A stretch of 61,494 nucleotides of DNA, taken from positions 1-61,494 of the forward strand of contig NZ_JARGOQ010000020.1 of the NCBI RefSeq assembly GCF_029233945.1, in the 5' to 3' direction. Below, piece after piece: positions 45,116-56,157 of this stretch; the first letter of the stretch is position 1; the number at the start of each line of letters is the position of its first letter. A program made the position numbers and the translations under genes. Under the pieces are notes generated by a model. It was not told where the DNA came from and ran no database searches. It saw only the letters and a program-made list of their open reading frames with translations. Source of the DNA: Sneathiella sp. Its GTDB lineage: Bacteria > Pseudomonadota > Alphaproteobacteria > Sneathiellales > Sneathiellaceae.

Positions 45116-45379
45116 ATGACTATTCAGAAACTGTTTACCGATCATCCCGCGTCCGTGAATGAAAGCTATGTCGAGCATATGGAAATGTCCGGCTCTTTTG
45201 CCTTCTGGCTGTTCATCGCCGGTTTTTGCGCGGCGGTTCATGCCATTTTCCCCTTCCTGTTCGAGAAGACGGGAAGCCGGATCATTACCAGGCTGCATGG
45301 CCGGATGGTAACGGGCCGCGTGACGAAACCGATGCCCATGTCGCCAGCCCATCAGGCTCTCGACAGCGCGGCGCTATAA
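45116..45379 (+). CDS. DUF6356-family small membrane protein
   Basis: 87 residues with one clear membrane segment (GSFAFWLFIAGFCAAVHAIF) after a polar N-terminus containing HPASVNESYVEHM. The LFTDHPASVxExYxEHM and LHGRMVTGR segments resemble DUF6356 proteins, whose function is unknown. It lies divergent from the Lrp regulator, which may control it, and upstream of gyrA by about 180 bp. Two AAGGCGCGGTT repeats follow its stop. Confidence 0.75.
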   Translation: MTIQKLFTDHPASVNESYVEHMEMSGSFAFWLFIAGFCAAVHAIFPFLFEKTGSRIITRLHGRMVTGRVTKPMPMSPAHQALDSAAL

Positions 45380-45555
45380 AGGCGCGGTTGGGCTAGTAAG
45401 GCGCGGTTTTTGGCCCGCTAAAGGTTGCGTATGGGGCGGATATCTTGTAGAACAGGCCAACCCTGACAATAGCTGATATTGACGGGGGAGTTTAACGGTT
45501 TTTTCTATGCTTGGCCGATGCCTGGCATGCTCAAGTTTATTCAGGAACCCCTGCC

Positions 45556-48282
45556 TTGAATGATGTAACGATACCTCCTTCCGATAACCATATCGTACCG
45601 GTCACTATCGAAGAGGAAATGCGGCGGTCGTATCTCGACTACGCCATGAGCGTGATTGTCTCACGTGCGCTTCCCGATGCCCGGGACGGGCTCAAACCGG
45701 TGCATCGGCGCATCATCTACGCCATGTATGAAAACGGCTACACCTCGGACAAGGCATTCCGCAAATCCGCCCGCGTGGTCGGTGATGTGATGGGCCGGTA
45801 TCACCCCCATGGGGACAGCGCGATTTATGACGCCATGGTGCGTCTCGCGCAGGATTTCTCCATGAGCCTCAAACTGATTGAGGGTCAGGGCAACTTCGGC
45901 TCCATGGATGGCGACAAGGCTGCCGCCATGCGTTATACCGAGGCGCGTCTGCAAAAGGCCGCCGAGAGCCTGATCGATGATATCGACAAGGACACTGTCG
46001 ATTTCGTCAATAACTATGATGATAGCGAGCGCGAACCCTCGGTTCTGCCGGCGCGCTATCCCAACCTTCTGGTCAATGGCGCGGGCGGTATTGCCGTCGG
46101 CATGGCGACCAATATCCCGCCGCATAATCTGGGTGAAGTGGTTGACGGAGCGCTTGCGCTTCTTGAAAAACCGGAAATGGCGGTCGAAGAGCTGGTCGAT
46201 TATATTCCGGGACCGGATTTCCCGACCGGCGGGACGATCCTCGGGCGGAGCGGGTCAATCAGTGGCCTTACCACCGGGCGCGGATCGGTGATTATGCGGG
46301 CGAAGGTTGATATTGAGGAAATTCGCAAAGATCGGCAGGCGCTGATCGTGACCGAAGTTCCGTATCAGGTGAACAAGGCCCGCCTTGTCGAGCAGATTGC
46401 CGATCTGGTGCGTGCCAAGAAAATTGAAGGCATTGGCGATCTTCGCGATGAATCGGACCGTCACGGCGTCCGTGTCGTCATCGAGATCAAGCGCGATGCG
46501 ATGGCGGAGGTGGTGCTGAACCAGCTTTTCCGATTTACCTCGCTGCAAACCTCCTTCGGGGTGAATATGCTGGCGCTCAACCGCGGCAAACCGGAGCTTC
46601 TCAACGTCAGGGAGCTGCTGGAAGCCTTCCTTGATTTCCGGGAGGAAGTCATCTCCCGGCGGACCAAGTTCCTGCTCGGCAAGGCGCGTGAACGGGCCCA
46701 TGTGTTAATCGGCCTTGCGATTGCGGTCGCTAATATCGATGAAGTGATCAAGCTGATCCGCGCCGCGCCCGATCCGGCGACGGCGCGCACCCAGTTGATG
46801 GAGCGTGACTGGAATGCTTCCTCGGTGGAGCCGTTGATCCGGCTGGTGGACGATCCGGAATATGCAATCACGGACAAGGGCACCTATCGCCTGTCGGAGG
46901 CGCAGGCCCGGGCAATCCTTGATCTTCGCCTGCAACGCCTGACCGCGCTCGGCCAGAATGAAATCGGCGATGAGCTTAAGGAACTTGGTGAGAAAATTCT
47001 CGATTATCTCGATATCCTCTCCAGCCGTCCGCGCCTGATCAGCATCATCCGCGACGAGCTTCTGGAAATGAAGGAAAAATACGCGGTGCCGCGCCGCACG
47101 CAGATCGAGGAAAGCGAGTTCGAGCATGATATCGAGGACCTGATCCAGCGCGAAGATATGGTGCTGACGGTCAGCCATAAGGGATATATCAAGCGCGTGC
47201 CGCTCTCGACCTACAAGCCGCAGCGACGCGGTGGCAAGGGGCGTGCCGGCATGCAGACCCGCGATGAGGATTTCGTCACGCAGCTGTTCGTCGTGAACAC
47301 GCATACACCGGTGCTGTTCTTCTCGACCTTCGGGCGGGTTTATAAGATGAAGGTCTATCGTCTGCCGCTTGGCTCGCCGCAGAGCCTTGGCAAGGCGATC
47401 ATCAATCTCCTGCCGCTGGAGGAAGGGGAGGTTATCTACACCCTGATGCCGCTGCCGGAGGAAGAGGAAAGCTGGTCGGAGCTGGAAGTGATGTTCGCGA
47501 CCGCCAAGGGCAATGTCCGGCGCAACCAGCTCAGCGACTTCTCCAATGTGAAGGCCAACGGCAAGATCGCCATGAAGCTTGATGAGGATGACCAGCTCGT
47601 CGATGTCCGGATTTGTACGCCGGATTCTGACGTATTCCTCGCGGCCAGGGGCGGAAAATGCATTCGCTTCCGTGCGACCGATGTCCGGTTGTTCAAGGGC
47701 CGGGATTCCAGCGGCGTGCGCGGCATGAAGCTTGCCAAGGGTGACAGCGTTATTGGTATGTCGGTCCTCAAATCCGTTGAGGCGGACACGGAAACCCGGG
47801 ATGCGTATCTCAGGGCCCGCAAATCCACCGATGAGGCTGGAAATGTCACGGAATACGGCAGTCTCACGCCGGAACAGTATGATGCTCTCCTGCAGGATGA
47901 GGAGGTTTTGCTCGCCATTACCGAAAACGGCTATGGCAAGCGGACGAATGCCTTTGAATACCGTGTCACCAATCGCGGGGGACAGGGCATTATCAATATC
48001 GAAACCTCCAGCCGGAATGGCGATGTCGTTGCCACTTTCCCGATCACGGAAGATGAGCAGATCATGCTGGTCACCAATGGCGGCAAGGTGATCCGGACGC
48101 CGGTCACGGATATCCGGATTGCCGGGCGGAATACGCAGGGCGTGACCCTGTTCAAAACCTCAAAAGGGGAGCAGGTCGTCTCTGTGACTGCGCTTGCCGA
48201 TGCCAAGTCGGAGGATGAGAACGGGGAAGGTGACGACAATGCCGATGATGCAGGGCCCGCCGATGAGGATGCGAACAGCTAA
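45556..48282 (+). CDS. gyrA: DNA gyrase subunit A
   Basis: Introduces negative supercoils with GyrB (908 residues from this start). The catalytic Tyr lies in [11 protein letters not shown]. The quinolone-determining region reads [12 protein letters not shown], with Ser at the position of E. coli Ser83 and Asp at Asp87, the susceptible-type residues. The C-terminal β-pinwheel contains the GyrA box QRRGGKGR, and an acidic tail ends the protein. The TTG at 45556 is preferred: CAGGAA lies 8 bp upstream and homologues begin near it; TTG at 45511 has no ribosome-binding site. Confidence 0.97.
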   Translation: MNDVTIPPSDNHIVPVTIEEEMRRSYLDYAMSVIVSRALPDARDGLKPVHRRIIYAMYENGYTSDKAFRKSARVVGDVMGRYHPHGDSAIYDAMVRLAQDFSMSLKLIEGQGNFGSMDGDKAAAMRYTEARLQKAAESLIDDIDKDTVDFVNNYDDSEREPSVLPARYPNLLVNGAGGIAVGMATNIPPHNLGEVVDGALALLEKPEMAVEELVDYIPGPDFPTGGTILGRSGSISGLTTGRGSVIMRAKVDIEEIRKDRQALIVTEVPYQVNKARLVEQIADLVRAKKIEGIGDLRDESDRHGVRVVIEIKRDAMAEVVLNQLFRFTSLQTSFGVNMLALNRGKPELLNVRELLEAFLDFREEVISRRTKFLLGKARERAHVLIGLAIAVANIDEVIKLIRAAPDPATARTQLMERDWNASSVEPLIRLVDDPEYAITDKGTYRLSEAQARAILDLRLQRLTALGQNEIGDELKELGEKILDYLDILSSRPRLISIIRDELLEMKEKYAVPRRTQIEESEFEHDIEDLIQREDMVLTVSHKGYIKRVPLSTYKPQRRGGKGRAGMQTRDEDFVTQLFVVNTHTPVLFFSTFGRVYKMKVYRLPLGSPQSLGKAIINLLPLEEGEVIYTLMPLPEEEESWSELEVMFATAKGNVRRNQLSDFSNVKANGKIAMKLDEDDQLVDVRICTPDSDVFLAARGGKCIRFRATDVRLFKGRDSSGVRGMKLAKGDSVIGMSVLKSVEADTETRDAYLRARKSTDEAGNVTEYGSLTPEQYDALLQDEEVLLAITENGYGKRTNAFEYRVTNRGGQGIINIETSSRNGDVVATFPITEDEQIMLVTNGGKVIRTPVTDIRIAGRNTQGVTLFKTSKGEQVVSVTALADAKSEDENGEGDDNADDAGPADEDANS

Positions 48283-48344
48283 AACGGCGCACCTAAAATA
48301 TCAAGCTAACAGATAGAAGTAGCGAAGAAAGGGAAGGAAATTTC

Positions 48345-48857
48345 ATGTCGAAAAATCGCGTAGGATTATATCCGGGGACCTTTGATCCGATTACGGTGGG
48401 TCACTATGACATTATCCGCCGTGCGTCGAAACTGGTCGATACGCTGGTGATTGGCGTTGCGATGAACCCCGGGAAAAACCCTCTCTTCACCGTGGACGAA
48501 CGGGTCGAGATGGTTGAAAAAATGACTGAGGAATTTCCGGGCACCAATTTCGTGGTGAAACCCTTCAACAATCTTTTGATGCATTTCGCCGAGCAAGTGG
48601 GGGCCGCCATCATTATCCGTGGCCTTCGCGCGGTTTCCGACTTTGAGTATGAGTTCCAGATGGTCGGCATGAACCGTCGGTTGAACTCGGAGATTGAGAC
48701 GGTCTTCCTGATGGCCTCTGACCAGCATCAATTTATCGCCTCCAGCCTGGTCAAGGAAATCGCCTTGCTGAATGGCGATATCACGAAATTTGTTTCGGCG
48801 ACGACGGCGCAGAAAATTGTCGATCGGGTCGAACTTATTCACAAGAATTCGAAATAG
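48345..48857 (+). CDS. coaD: phosphopantetheine adenylyltransferase
   Basis: Fourth step of CoA synthesis, making dephospho-CoA from 4'-phosphopantetheine (170 residues). Nucleotidyltransferase motif GTFDPITVGHYDIIRR includes the HxGH-like TVGH. The FIASSLVKEIA motif near the C-terminus is typical of CoaD. ATG is preceded by GAAGGAAATT. It lies 62 bp after gyrA and 50 bp before the cyclophilin gene, a common alphaproteobacterial order (gyrA–coaD–ppi–queA–tgt). Confidence 0.96.
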   Translation: MSKNRVGLYPGTFDPITVGHYDIIRRASKLVDTLVIGVAMNPGKNPLFTVDERVEMVEKMTEEFPGTNFVVKPFNNLLMHFAEQVGAAIIIRGLRAVSDFEYEFQMVGMNRRLNSEIETVFLMASDQHQFIASSLVKEIALLNGDITKFVSATTAQKIVDRVELIHKNSK

Positions 48858-48907
48858 TAGAACTTAAAACCGCAGGCGATATCGCGCGCGGAAAACAGGA
48901 GAAAGTT

Positions 48908-49390
48908 ATGGCACGAGACCTTGAAAACACCCTCTATCTTGAACTGAAGGATGGTCGTGTCATCATTGAGATGCGCCCCGATCTTGCGCCGAACCATGTC
49001 GCCCGGATCAAGGAGCTGGCACGCGAAGGCTTTTATGATGACATCGTCTTTCACCGGGTGATCGATGGATTTATGGCACAGACCGGCTGCCCGAACGGCA
49101 CCGGCACCGGCGGCTCGGGCCAGAAACTCACCGCTGAGTTCTCCGATGAAGACCATATCGAAGGTACCTGCTCTATGGCCCGCGCAGGGCATCCTGATAG
49201 TGCGGACAGCCAGTTCTTTATCATGTTCGACCGCGCACCGCATCTGGATAGCCAGTATTCCATCTGGGGCCAGGTGGTTGAGGGGATGGAGGCTGTGCAT
49301 AAGATCAAGAAGGGCAGTAGCATGGACAATGGTTCTGTTACAGACCCGGAGAAGATCATCAGCCTTAAAGTCGCCGCTGACGTCGAATAA
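48908..49390 (+). CDS. cytoplasmic cyclophilin-type peptidyl-prolyl isomerase
   Basis: Catalyses proline isomerisation in folding (160 residues). No signal peptide, so cytoplasmic. Signature YDDIVFHRVIDGFMAQTGCP includes the catalytic Arg and Phe; later SMARAGHPDSADSQFFIM. The family symbol in this operon is often ppiB, but the exact paralogue is not certain. The ATG follows CAGGAGAAAGTT. A strong hairpin terminator separates it from queA. Confidence 0.92.
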   Translation: MARDLENTLYLELKDGRVIIEMRPDLAPNHVARIKELAREGFYDDIVFHRVIDGFMAQTGCPNGTGTGGSGQKLTAEFSDEDHIEGTCSMARAGHPDSADSQFFIMFDRAPHLDSQYSIWGQVVEGMEAVHKIKKGSSMDNGSVTDPEKIISLKVAADVE

Positions 49391-49409
49391 TATTTTCAAA
49401 TTTCCGGGC

Positions 49410-49448
49410 ACGAACGGCTTGGGCATCCAAGTCGTTCGTTTGCGTTTT
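49410..49448 (+). terminator. intrinsic terminator after the cyclophilin gene
   Basis: A 13-bp stem (49410-49422 with 49427-49439, one G·T pair) has a 4-nt loop GCAT and a following TTGCGTTTT. It ends 5 bp before the queA ATG, so queA needs read-through or its own promoter. Confidence 0.65.
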
Positions 49449-49453
49449 AGATC

Positions 49454-51612
<2,159 letters not shown>

Positions 51613-51912
51613 ACCTGAAATGTTGGGAAAAATGGTAATCGAAGCCATCTTTGCCTTTGAGGGGAGGGGGTGGAATCGGCAAAAACAGCTTCGATCAACC
51701 TTGGACAACTTTATCATCCGCCCAGAACTCTTAACATTGCGTTAACAAATACCGAGGTCGCGGACCCGCCGGCAAAGATGCCGCTTTTTGACTGCATATT
51801 ACGCAATTTAACCGCATTTTCTGACAATTTTATGGCAAAACTCTCGCTGGAGTAGTAAGAGGACGGAGAGATTCCTGTGCTCGGATAGGCGATTCTTGTC
51901 ACCGGATCGTCC
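51613..51912. other. convergent intergenic region, no gene recognised
   Basis: Three hundred bases between the ends of tgt and the membrane protein gene. It contains a full CtrA-type site (51731-51746), a TTAACC half-site near 51812, and a weak CGGC/GCCG hairpin with CTTTTT. Short open frames on both strands do not look like real proteins. A small RNA is possible but unsupported beyond these signals. Confidence 0.6.
51731..51746 (+). promoter_or_regulatory. orphan CtrA box
   Basis: TTAA-CATTGCG-TTAAC matches the alphaproteobacterial CtrA consensus TTAA-N7-TTAAC exactly. Both flanking genes end here, so no annotated gene lies downstream in either direction within expected distance. Confidence 0.6.
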
Positions 51913-53223
51913 TTAGCTGTCGGCGGAATTGGCGGGTTTCGCGGGTTTCGCAGGAGAGGTCATTTTCACCGGCTGTGGCGTTGGTTTGACGGCGGTCGCG
52001 GTCGAGCGTGTCGTTACCGTGGAAATGATTTTATCAATCACATAGAAAATAAGCTCGACGCTGTAGCCCGCAAGGAAGGCGATGGCGAGCGGGCTGAAAT
52101 TCGCGAGGCTGGACGAGCCGAGCTTGATCGTCGCAATTGCCGAGGAATGCGAGGTGAGGGAGTAGAATTTACTCGGCGCTTCGGTAAAAAAGAAGCTGGC
52201 CATGATCCCGGCAAGCGGGCCTTGCGTGATCCGAAGGCTGTAATCGATATGGGAGTTCATCGAAAAAGTCAGATTTTCGATATCCTTTGGGAGCTGTCGA
52301 AGCACATAGAAGGATGCCCCCAGCAACCCATAAAGGATCGGCAGGAAATAAACCGAGATGGCATGTAGCACATATTGGGCGGAAACGTAATGGACATGGA
52401 TTTTTGATTCCGGTGAGAGGTCGTTGTAATCGGGCTTTTCCCAGGTCTGTTCACTGAAAAAGATGATCCGTCCCCAGAAACGGTTCCAGTTTTTAAGCTC
52501 GATAATCTCTGCGCTGCGCCAGGCGATATATTCGCCGATCTGATGATTGAGGGCCTGGATATCGACCTTCCGTCCCGGGGCGGTGCGTGCCTCTGGCGCG
52601 GCTGTCGTCTCGCCTTCTGTTTCCCCTTCCTCATTCGTGGCTGTGCCGTTGCTCTTCGGAAAACTGTTGAGGCTACCATTGGGTGAAGAGGTGTTGTTTT
52701 CGCTAAAAAGCTGCTCTTCCAGCATTATGATCTGATCAGACTGGTCCTTGATATCGATGACAAGAGTGTTGCCGATCGACCAGAACACCTGCAACGCGAT
52801 CAGGCTCAGCAAGGTAGTCAGCGATAGCATTTTGTATCGAAAGGCAGATTTTCGGGAAAAGGGTACATATATGCGCCCTTGCAGATATCCCCAGATCCCG
52901 GAACGCAGGCGCCGCATGTCATGGGTTGCGCGGACGCTGTCGATGGTGATCGGGCTTAACGTACGCGAGAGAGAATCATAGGCATGCCAGAAACTGTTGA
53001 TATTCTCCGGGGTGAGCCGGGATTTATCAAGGGCATCGCTGGTCTCAAGAATGGTCTGGGTTACTTCCGCATCAAGCTCGATGCCGCGTTCCGCCGCCGT
53101 CATCATCAGAAGCTGGGCATCGACGAGGGATGTCTGGAGGATGGTCGTTGCAAGGGTCCGCTCTGACGGTTTTTCGCTCTGCTGCGATCCGTCCGTCGTT
53201 GATTGCTTTGAAAAAAGACCCAT
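51913..53223 (-). CDS. hypothetical multi-TM membrane protein
   Basis: No family named with confidence. 436 residues: a polar, helical N-terminal region (to about 130), a membrane helix near 133-153, a Ser/Asn/Glu-rich periplasmic or linker section with low complexity (180-225), then paired helices around 295-320 and a conserved-looking LANFSPLAIAFLAGYSVELIFYVIDKI segment near the end, split here by context. The tail is Pro/Ala/Lys-rich. A strong AGGAGG lies before the ATG. The LSPLAxAFLAGYSVELxF-type ending recurs in uncharacterised bacterial membrane proteins. Confidence 0.75.
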   Translation of the reverse strand: MGLFSKQSTTDGSQQSEKPSERTLATTILQTSLVDAQLLMMTAAERGIELDAEVTQTILETSDALDKSRLTPENINSFWHAYDSLSRTLSPITIDSVRATHDMRRLRSGIWGYLQGRIYVPFSRKSAFRYKMLSLTTLLSLIALQVFWSIGNTLVIDIKDQSDQIIMLEEQLFSENNTSSPNGSLNSFPKSNGTATNEEGETEGETTAAPEARTAPGRKVDIQALNHQIGEYIAWRSAEIIELKNWNRFWGRIIFFSEQTWEKPDYNDLSPESKIHVHYVSAQYVLHAISVYFLPILYGLLGASFYVLRQLPKDIENLTFSMNSHIDYSLRITQGPLAGIMASFFFTEAPSKFYSLTSHSSAIATIKLGSSSLANFSPLAIAFLAGYSVELIFYVIDKIISTVTTRSTATAVKPTPQPVKMTSPAKPAKPANSADS

Positions 53224-53397
53224 GTTTCGCTCCTCCTGTCCTGTGACGACGGATGAGGGCGGTTTGTGACCGAAGCTCTCTGGTTTGGGCGGGTTTTGGG
53301 ATGAAGAGCAAAGTTTTTATCGGGAAGGGTTGTCCCGCTTTGCGCCTCCGCGTTACAAGGGAGCAACCGGATTACACAAAGATGAGGGATCTACGCG

Positions 53398-53748
53398 GTG
53401 ATAATGTATGGGATTAAAAACTGCGATACCTGCAGGAAGGCGCTCAAATGGCTACAGGCGGAGGGGATCGACTGCCGGTTTCATGATTTACGCGCCGATG
53501 GCTTGCCCGGGGCGGAGCTTGAAAAATGGCTCTCTGCCTTTGATCGCGATACCCTGGTTAACAAGCGCGGGACAAGCTATCGCCAACTGGACGATGCGGC
53601 GAAGGCGGCGCTGGCGGGGGACGATCCGACGGCTGAGATCATCGCCCAGCCGACATTGTTGAAACGGCCTATTTTCTCGCATAACGGCCGCTATCTGGTT
53701 GGCTTCAAGGAACCGGAGAAAGAAACGCTGAAAAGCTGGGTGGATTAA
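53398..53748 (+). CDS. ArsC/Spx-family protein (YffB-like)
   Basis: 116-residue thioredoxin-fold protein. The opening MYGIKNCDTCRKALKWL has the ArsC-like Cys-x2-Cys motif, and the end KRPIFSHNGRYLVGFKEP is typical of the YffB subgroup, which is not a proven arsenate reductase. The start is GTG at 53398 because GAGGG lies 10 bp upstream; ATG at 53404 would also fit. Its stop codon overlaps the PAS-protein stop in a TTAA, so the two are convergent. Confidence 0.85.
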   Translation: MIMYGIKNCDTCRKALKWLQAEGIDCRFHDLRADGLPGAELEKWLSAFDRDTLVNKRGTSYRQLDDAAKAALAGDDPTAEIIAQPTLLKRPIFSHNGRYLVGFKEPEKETLKSWVD

Positions 53749-54578
53749 TCCAGCTTCTGCACATAGCAAAGGACGTGATCGATATCGATCTGGTTCTCGC
53801 TGAGTGGCAGGGCGATCACTCGAAGCGGAATTTCATCGAAGGTAGAGGGGAATTGCTCGGTCCCGTGGGTCGGCTTGCCTGAATTCGCGACATCCCGCGC
53901 AAGGCCGAGGACCCAGTCGACCACCATCGGCGTAAATTCGATATCCGAGGCATATTTCTGGTGCGGGTTTTCTGCCTGCGTGGCCTGGCGGACTTCGCTG
54001 GCGAACCCGTTTTCCAGCTGTAGACGACCGGCGACCCGATCACAATGGACCAGCGTACAATTGGGCCAGTATTTTCCGATCTTGGCCGTATCCAGATTCT
54101 GCCAGCTGGGGTAGCGGTTGCCGTCACGTATTTCCATCCAGTAGGAAAGAATATCCGGTGTCGCCGGCTTTTTCTGCCATCCGGAGGTAGCGGCAGGCCG
54201 GGCCCAATGCGCCCGGCGTGGCGGCACGGCGGAAACCGGCTCGGGAGTGGAAAGAATCTCTTCTTTTGCAGGAGCTGGAGTTGCCGACTTCGGCTTTGCC
54301 TGCTTTTTTGCGGGTTTCGCAGGGGCTTTCGCCTTCTTAGGGGCCGGGGAGAGCGTCTCTTCTGCTTCCTGCGCGAAGGCAGGTTTGGGCGCGCCTGCTT
54401 CCGGCTTGCTGGCCTCCAGCTCCTCCGAGAGTGCCTGCAAGCGGTCGGTAATGTCGCCGGATTTCACCTTGCGGGGGGACGCGACCGTATCCTTTGGCCG
54501 TCGTACCTTGATCTGTGACAGCGACGCCGCATTCAGGCCCGCGTCCAGCTCGTTATTTTCATCAATATTTTCACGCAT
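53745..54578 (-). CDS. PAS_5-like domain protein with Lys/Pro-rich linker
   Basis: 277 residues. The first 135 are disordered and Ala/Pro/Lys-rich (a block resembling a flexible basic linker near 80-110). The C-terminal part (about 143-275) resembles the PAS_5 family common in Rhodospirillales: LSYWMEIRDGNRYPSWQNLD, GKYWPNCTLV, then VRVIALPLSE-type sequence RVIALPLSENQIDIDHV. It is the last gene of the parA operon, 16 bp after the ribbon-helix-helix gene. A ligand- or partner-sensing role is inferred only. Confidence 0.72.
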   Translation of the reverse strand: MRENIDENNELDAGLNAASLSQIKVRRPKDTVASPRKVKSGDITDRLQALSEELEASKPEAGAPKPAFAQEAEETLSPAPKKAKAPAKPAKKQAKPKSATPAPAKEEILSTPEPVSAVPPRRAHWARPAATSGWQKKPATPDILSYWMEIRDGNRYPSWQNLDTAKIGKYWPNCTLVHCDRVAGRLQLENGFASEVRQATQAENPHQKYASDIEFTPMVVDWVLGLARDVANSGKPTHGTEQFPSTFDEIPLRVIALPLSENQIDIDHVLCYVQKLD

Positions 54579-54594
54579 AACTGGCTACTTCCGC

Positions 54595-55236
54595 TCAGAG
54601 GGACGACTTGTCCAGAACACAATTGCACGATTGCGGCAGAATATCCGATCCGTGGTTGGCGACATACTCTTCCAGAGCGGTTTCAAAGATTGACTGAGCG
54701 GACATCTGCGTATGCGCCGCGATGAGTTTGAGCTGCAGATGATCCTTGGGGGACATGCGGACGGAAATCCGGATGCGGCCCAGGCCATCTTTCTTCAGCT
54801 TTGAGACTTCCGCGGCAATTTCCTGCGCTTTTTCTTCGCCAAGCGGGGAGTTTTCCGCATCGTTGAGCGTTCCATTTACGGCAGGTTTGGGCGTGGAGGC
54901 ACGGGAAAAATCCGTCGATTGAAAGGGAGAGGAGCCATTATGGGCAGTCGCGGCCTTTTCCGGTGTTGCGGAATCGGATTCGCGGGCCATGAAGGCCGGA
55001 GCATTGTCTTTGCCGTTAGAGACAGAAACTCCCTCGGAGCTATTCGATGCATTCTGCTCAGGCGCCGCATCATGCGTCTCGGCATACTCGCGTACCCTGT
55101 CATAGATGCGCGATACATGGTTATTGCCATTCTTCTTGTCGTCGTCGAGAAGATTTCTCGGCGTCAGACGCGGCGAAGCCGGGGCGGCCTTGCCCTTGGA
55201 GGCAATCAATGAACTGGAGAGAAAAGCTGCTTTCAT
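54595..55236 (-). CDS. ribbon-helix-helix-like protein, ParA partner candidate
   Basis: 213 residues. The first 140 are disordered and polar, with a short basic N-terminus (residues 1-30). The last 65 contain LGRIRISVRMSPKDHLQLKL and QSIFETALEEYVANH, an arrangement like ribbon-helix-helix DNA-binding or CopG-type proteins. Ends with a Cys-containing tail. The gene follows parA by 34 bp. Partners of orphan ParA proteins often carry a disordered basic N-terminus that stimulates the ATPase; this fits, by inference. Confidence 0.7.
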   Translation of the reverse strand: MKAAFLSSSLIASKGKAAPASPRLTPRNLLDDDKKNGNNHVSRIYDRVREYAETHDAAPEQNASNSSEGVSVSNGKDNAPAFMARESDSATPEKAATAHNGSSPFQSTDFSRASTPKPAVNGTLNDAENSPLGEEKAQEIAAEVSKLKKDGLGRIRISVRMSPKDHLQLKLIAAHTQMSAQSIFETALEEYVANHGSDILPQSCNCVLDKSSL

Positions 55237-55270
55237 GACAAATCTTCTTCTTGTAAATGGCCGTCAGAAC

Positions 55271-55966
55271 TTAGTTGTACGCCGCGCCATTGCTAGCCGG
55301 AGAGGCGGAAAGATGATGCGACGTCGGCATTGCATGGTTGGTTTCCATGCGCGACAGACGCTCATCGATATAGGACCAAAGCTTGGCGATCTCATCGCTG
55401 GAGCGTGAGCCGGGGTTCAACTCCATGGTCGTCCGGCCATCTATCATGCTGGAAGCGAAATCGACCCGCTGATGGATGATTGCCGGGGCCAGCGTGCCAT
55501 GTTGAGAGAGCGCGATAGCGGCCTCGCTGGTGATCCGGGCGCGCGGCGTTGCGCCGTTAACAACGAAAATCAGCGGCGTATTCAGCCCTTCAGCCAGTTC
55601 CACCGTTGCGCCCACAGCCCGAAGGTCATGCGGGCTCGGCCGGGTCGGGATAATCAGCAGGTCCGATAGCCCGATGACATTGGCAATCGTTGAGGTAATG
55701 GCAGGCGGCGTATCGACGAACAATAGGTTGATGCCCATCTTTTTCATCCGGCCGATGTCCGCCTCGAGGCGTTCAACGGTTGTCCGGGCGAACAGCGGGG
55801 TTTCCGCCTCGCGTTCGTTCCACCATTCCGACAGGCTGCCCTGGGGGTCTGTGTCTACAAGCGCCACCGGGCCGCCGCCAGCCATTTCGGCCTGAACAGC
55901 AAGATGTCCGGCAAGCGTTGTCTTACCTGAACCACCCTTTTGTGATGCAACTGCAATAACCTTCAT
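55271..55966 (-). CDS. orphan ParA-family ATPase
   Basis: 231 residues. The deviant Walker A KGGSGKTT (Lys10 and Lys15) and LFVDTPPAITST (Walker B) identify the ParA/MinD family. It lacks the N-terminal helix-turn-helix of plasmid type Ia ParA. No parB or parS was recognised, so it is not the main chromosomal ParA. It heads a three-gene operon with the ribbon-helix-helix and PAS_5-like genes, suggesting a positioning system for a protein cargo. ATG is preceded by AGGAGAG. Confidence 0.9.
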   Translation of the reverse strand: MKVIAVASQKGGSGKTTLAGHLAVQAEMAGGGPVALVDTDPQGSLSEWWNEREAETPLFARTTVERLEADIGRMKKMGINLLFVDTPPAITSTIANVIGLSDLLIIPTRPSPHDLRAVGATVELAEGLNTPLIFVVNGATPRARITSEAAIALSQHGTLAPAIIHQRVDFASSMIDGRTTMELNPGSRSSDEIAKLWSYIDERLSRMETNHAMPTSHHLSASPASNGAAYN

Positions 55967-55992
55967 CAGAACTCTCCTGCTCGGTTCTTTAA

Positions 55993-56041
55993 AACTGGAG
56001 ATAATGAAACCGGTTTTTACAGTCGGTTTATCGCTCCAGTT
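55993..56041 (-). repeat. nested inverted repeat in the parA leader
   Basis: Outer arms AACTGGAG (55993-56000) and CTCCAGTT (56034-56041) enclose inner arms AAACCG (56007-56012) and CGGTTT (56024-56029). The structure is a two-tier hairpin 27 bp before the parA start. It could be an operator or an RNA element; no T-run follows. Confidence 0.5.
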
Positions 56042-56157
56042 GTTGTCTCATGGAGCAAAATTACCGATTAAAAATTAAGGAAGATTTACGAATTCTGCCA
56101 AATCTTAGCTAAAAATTAGTAAAATTTTATAAAGTATCAGGAAGCGGCCTTGAACCC

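Noticed and set aside
45379-45408. Two AAGGCGCGGTT direct repeats after the DUF6356 gene
   Set aside because: Only two copies, 19 bp apart, with GC-rich simple composition; no structure or promoter context that makes them stand out.
45556-48282. Quinolone-resistance substitution in gyrA
   Set aside because: The residues equivalent to E. coli Ser83 and Asp87 are Ser and Asp, the ordinary susceptible-type residues.
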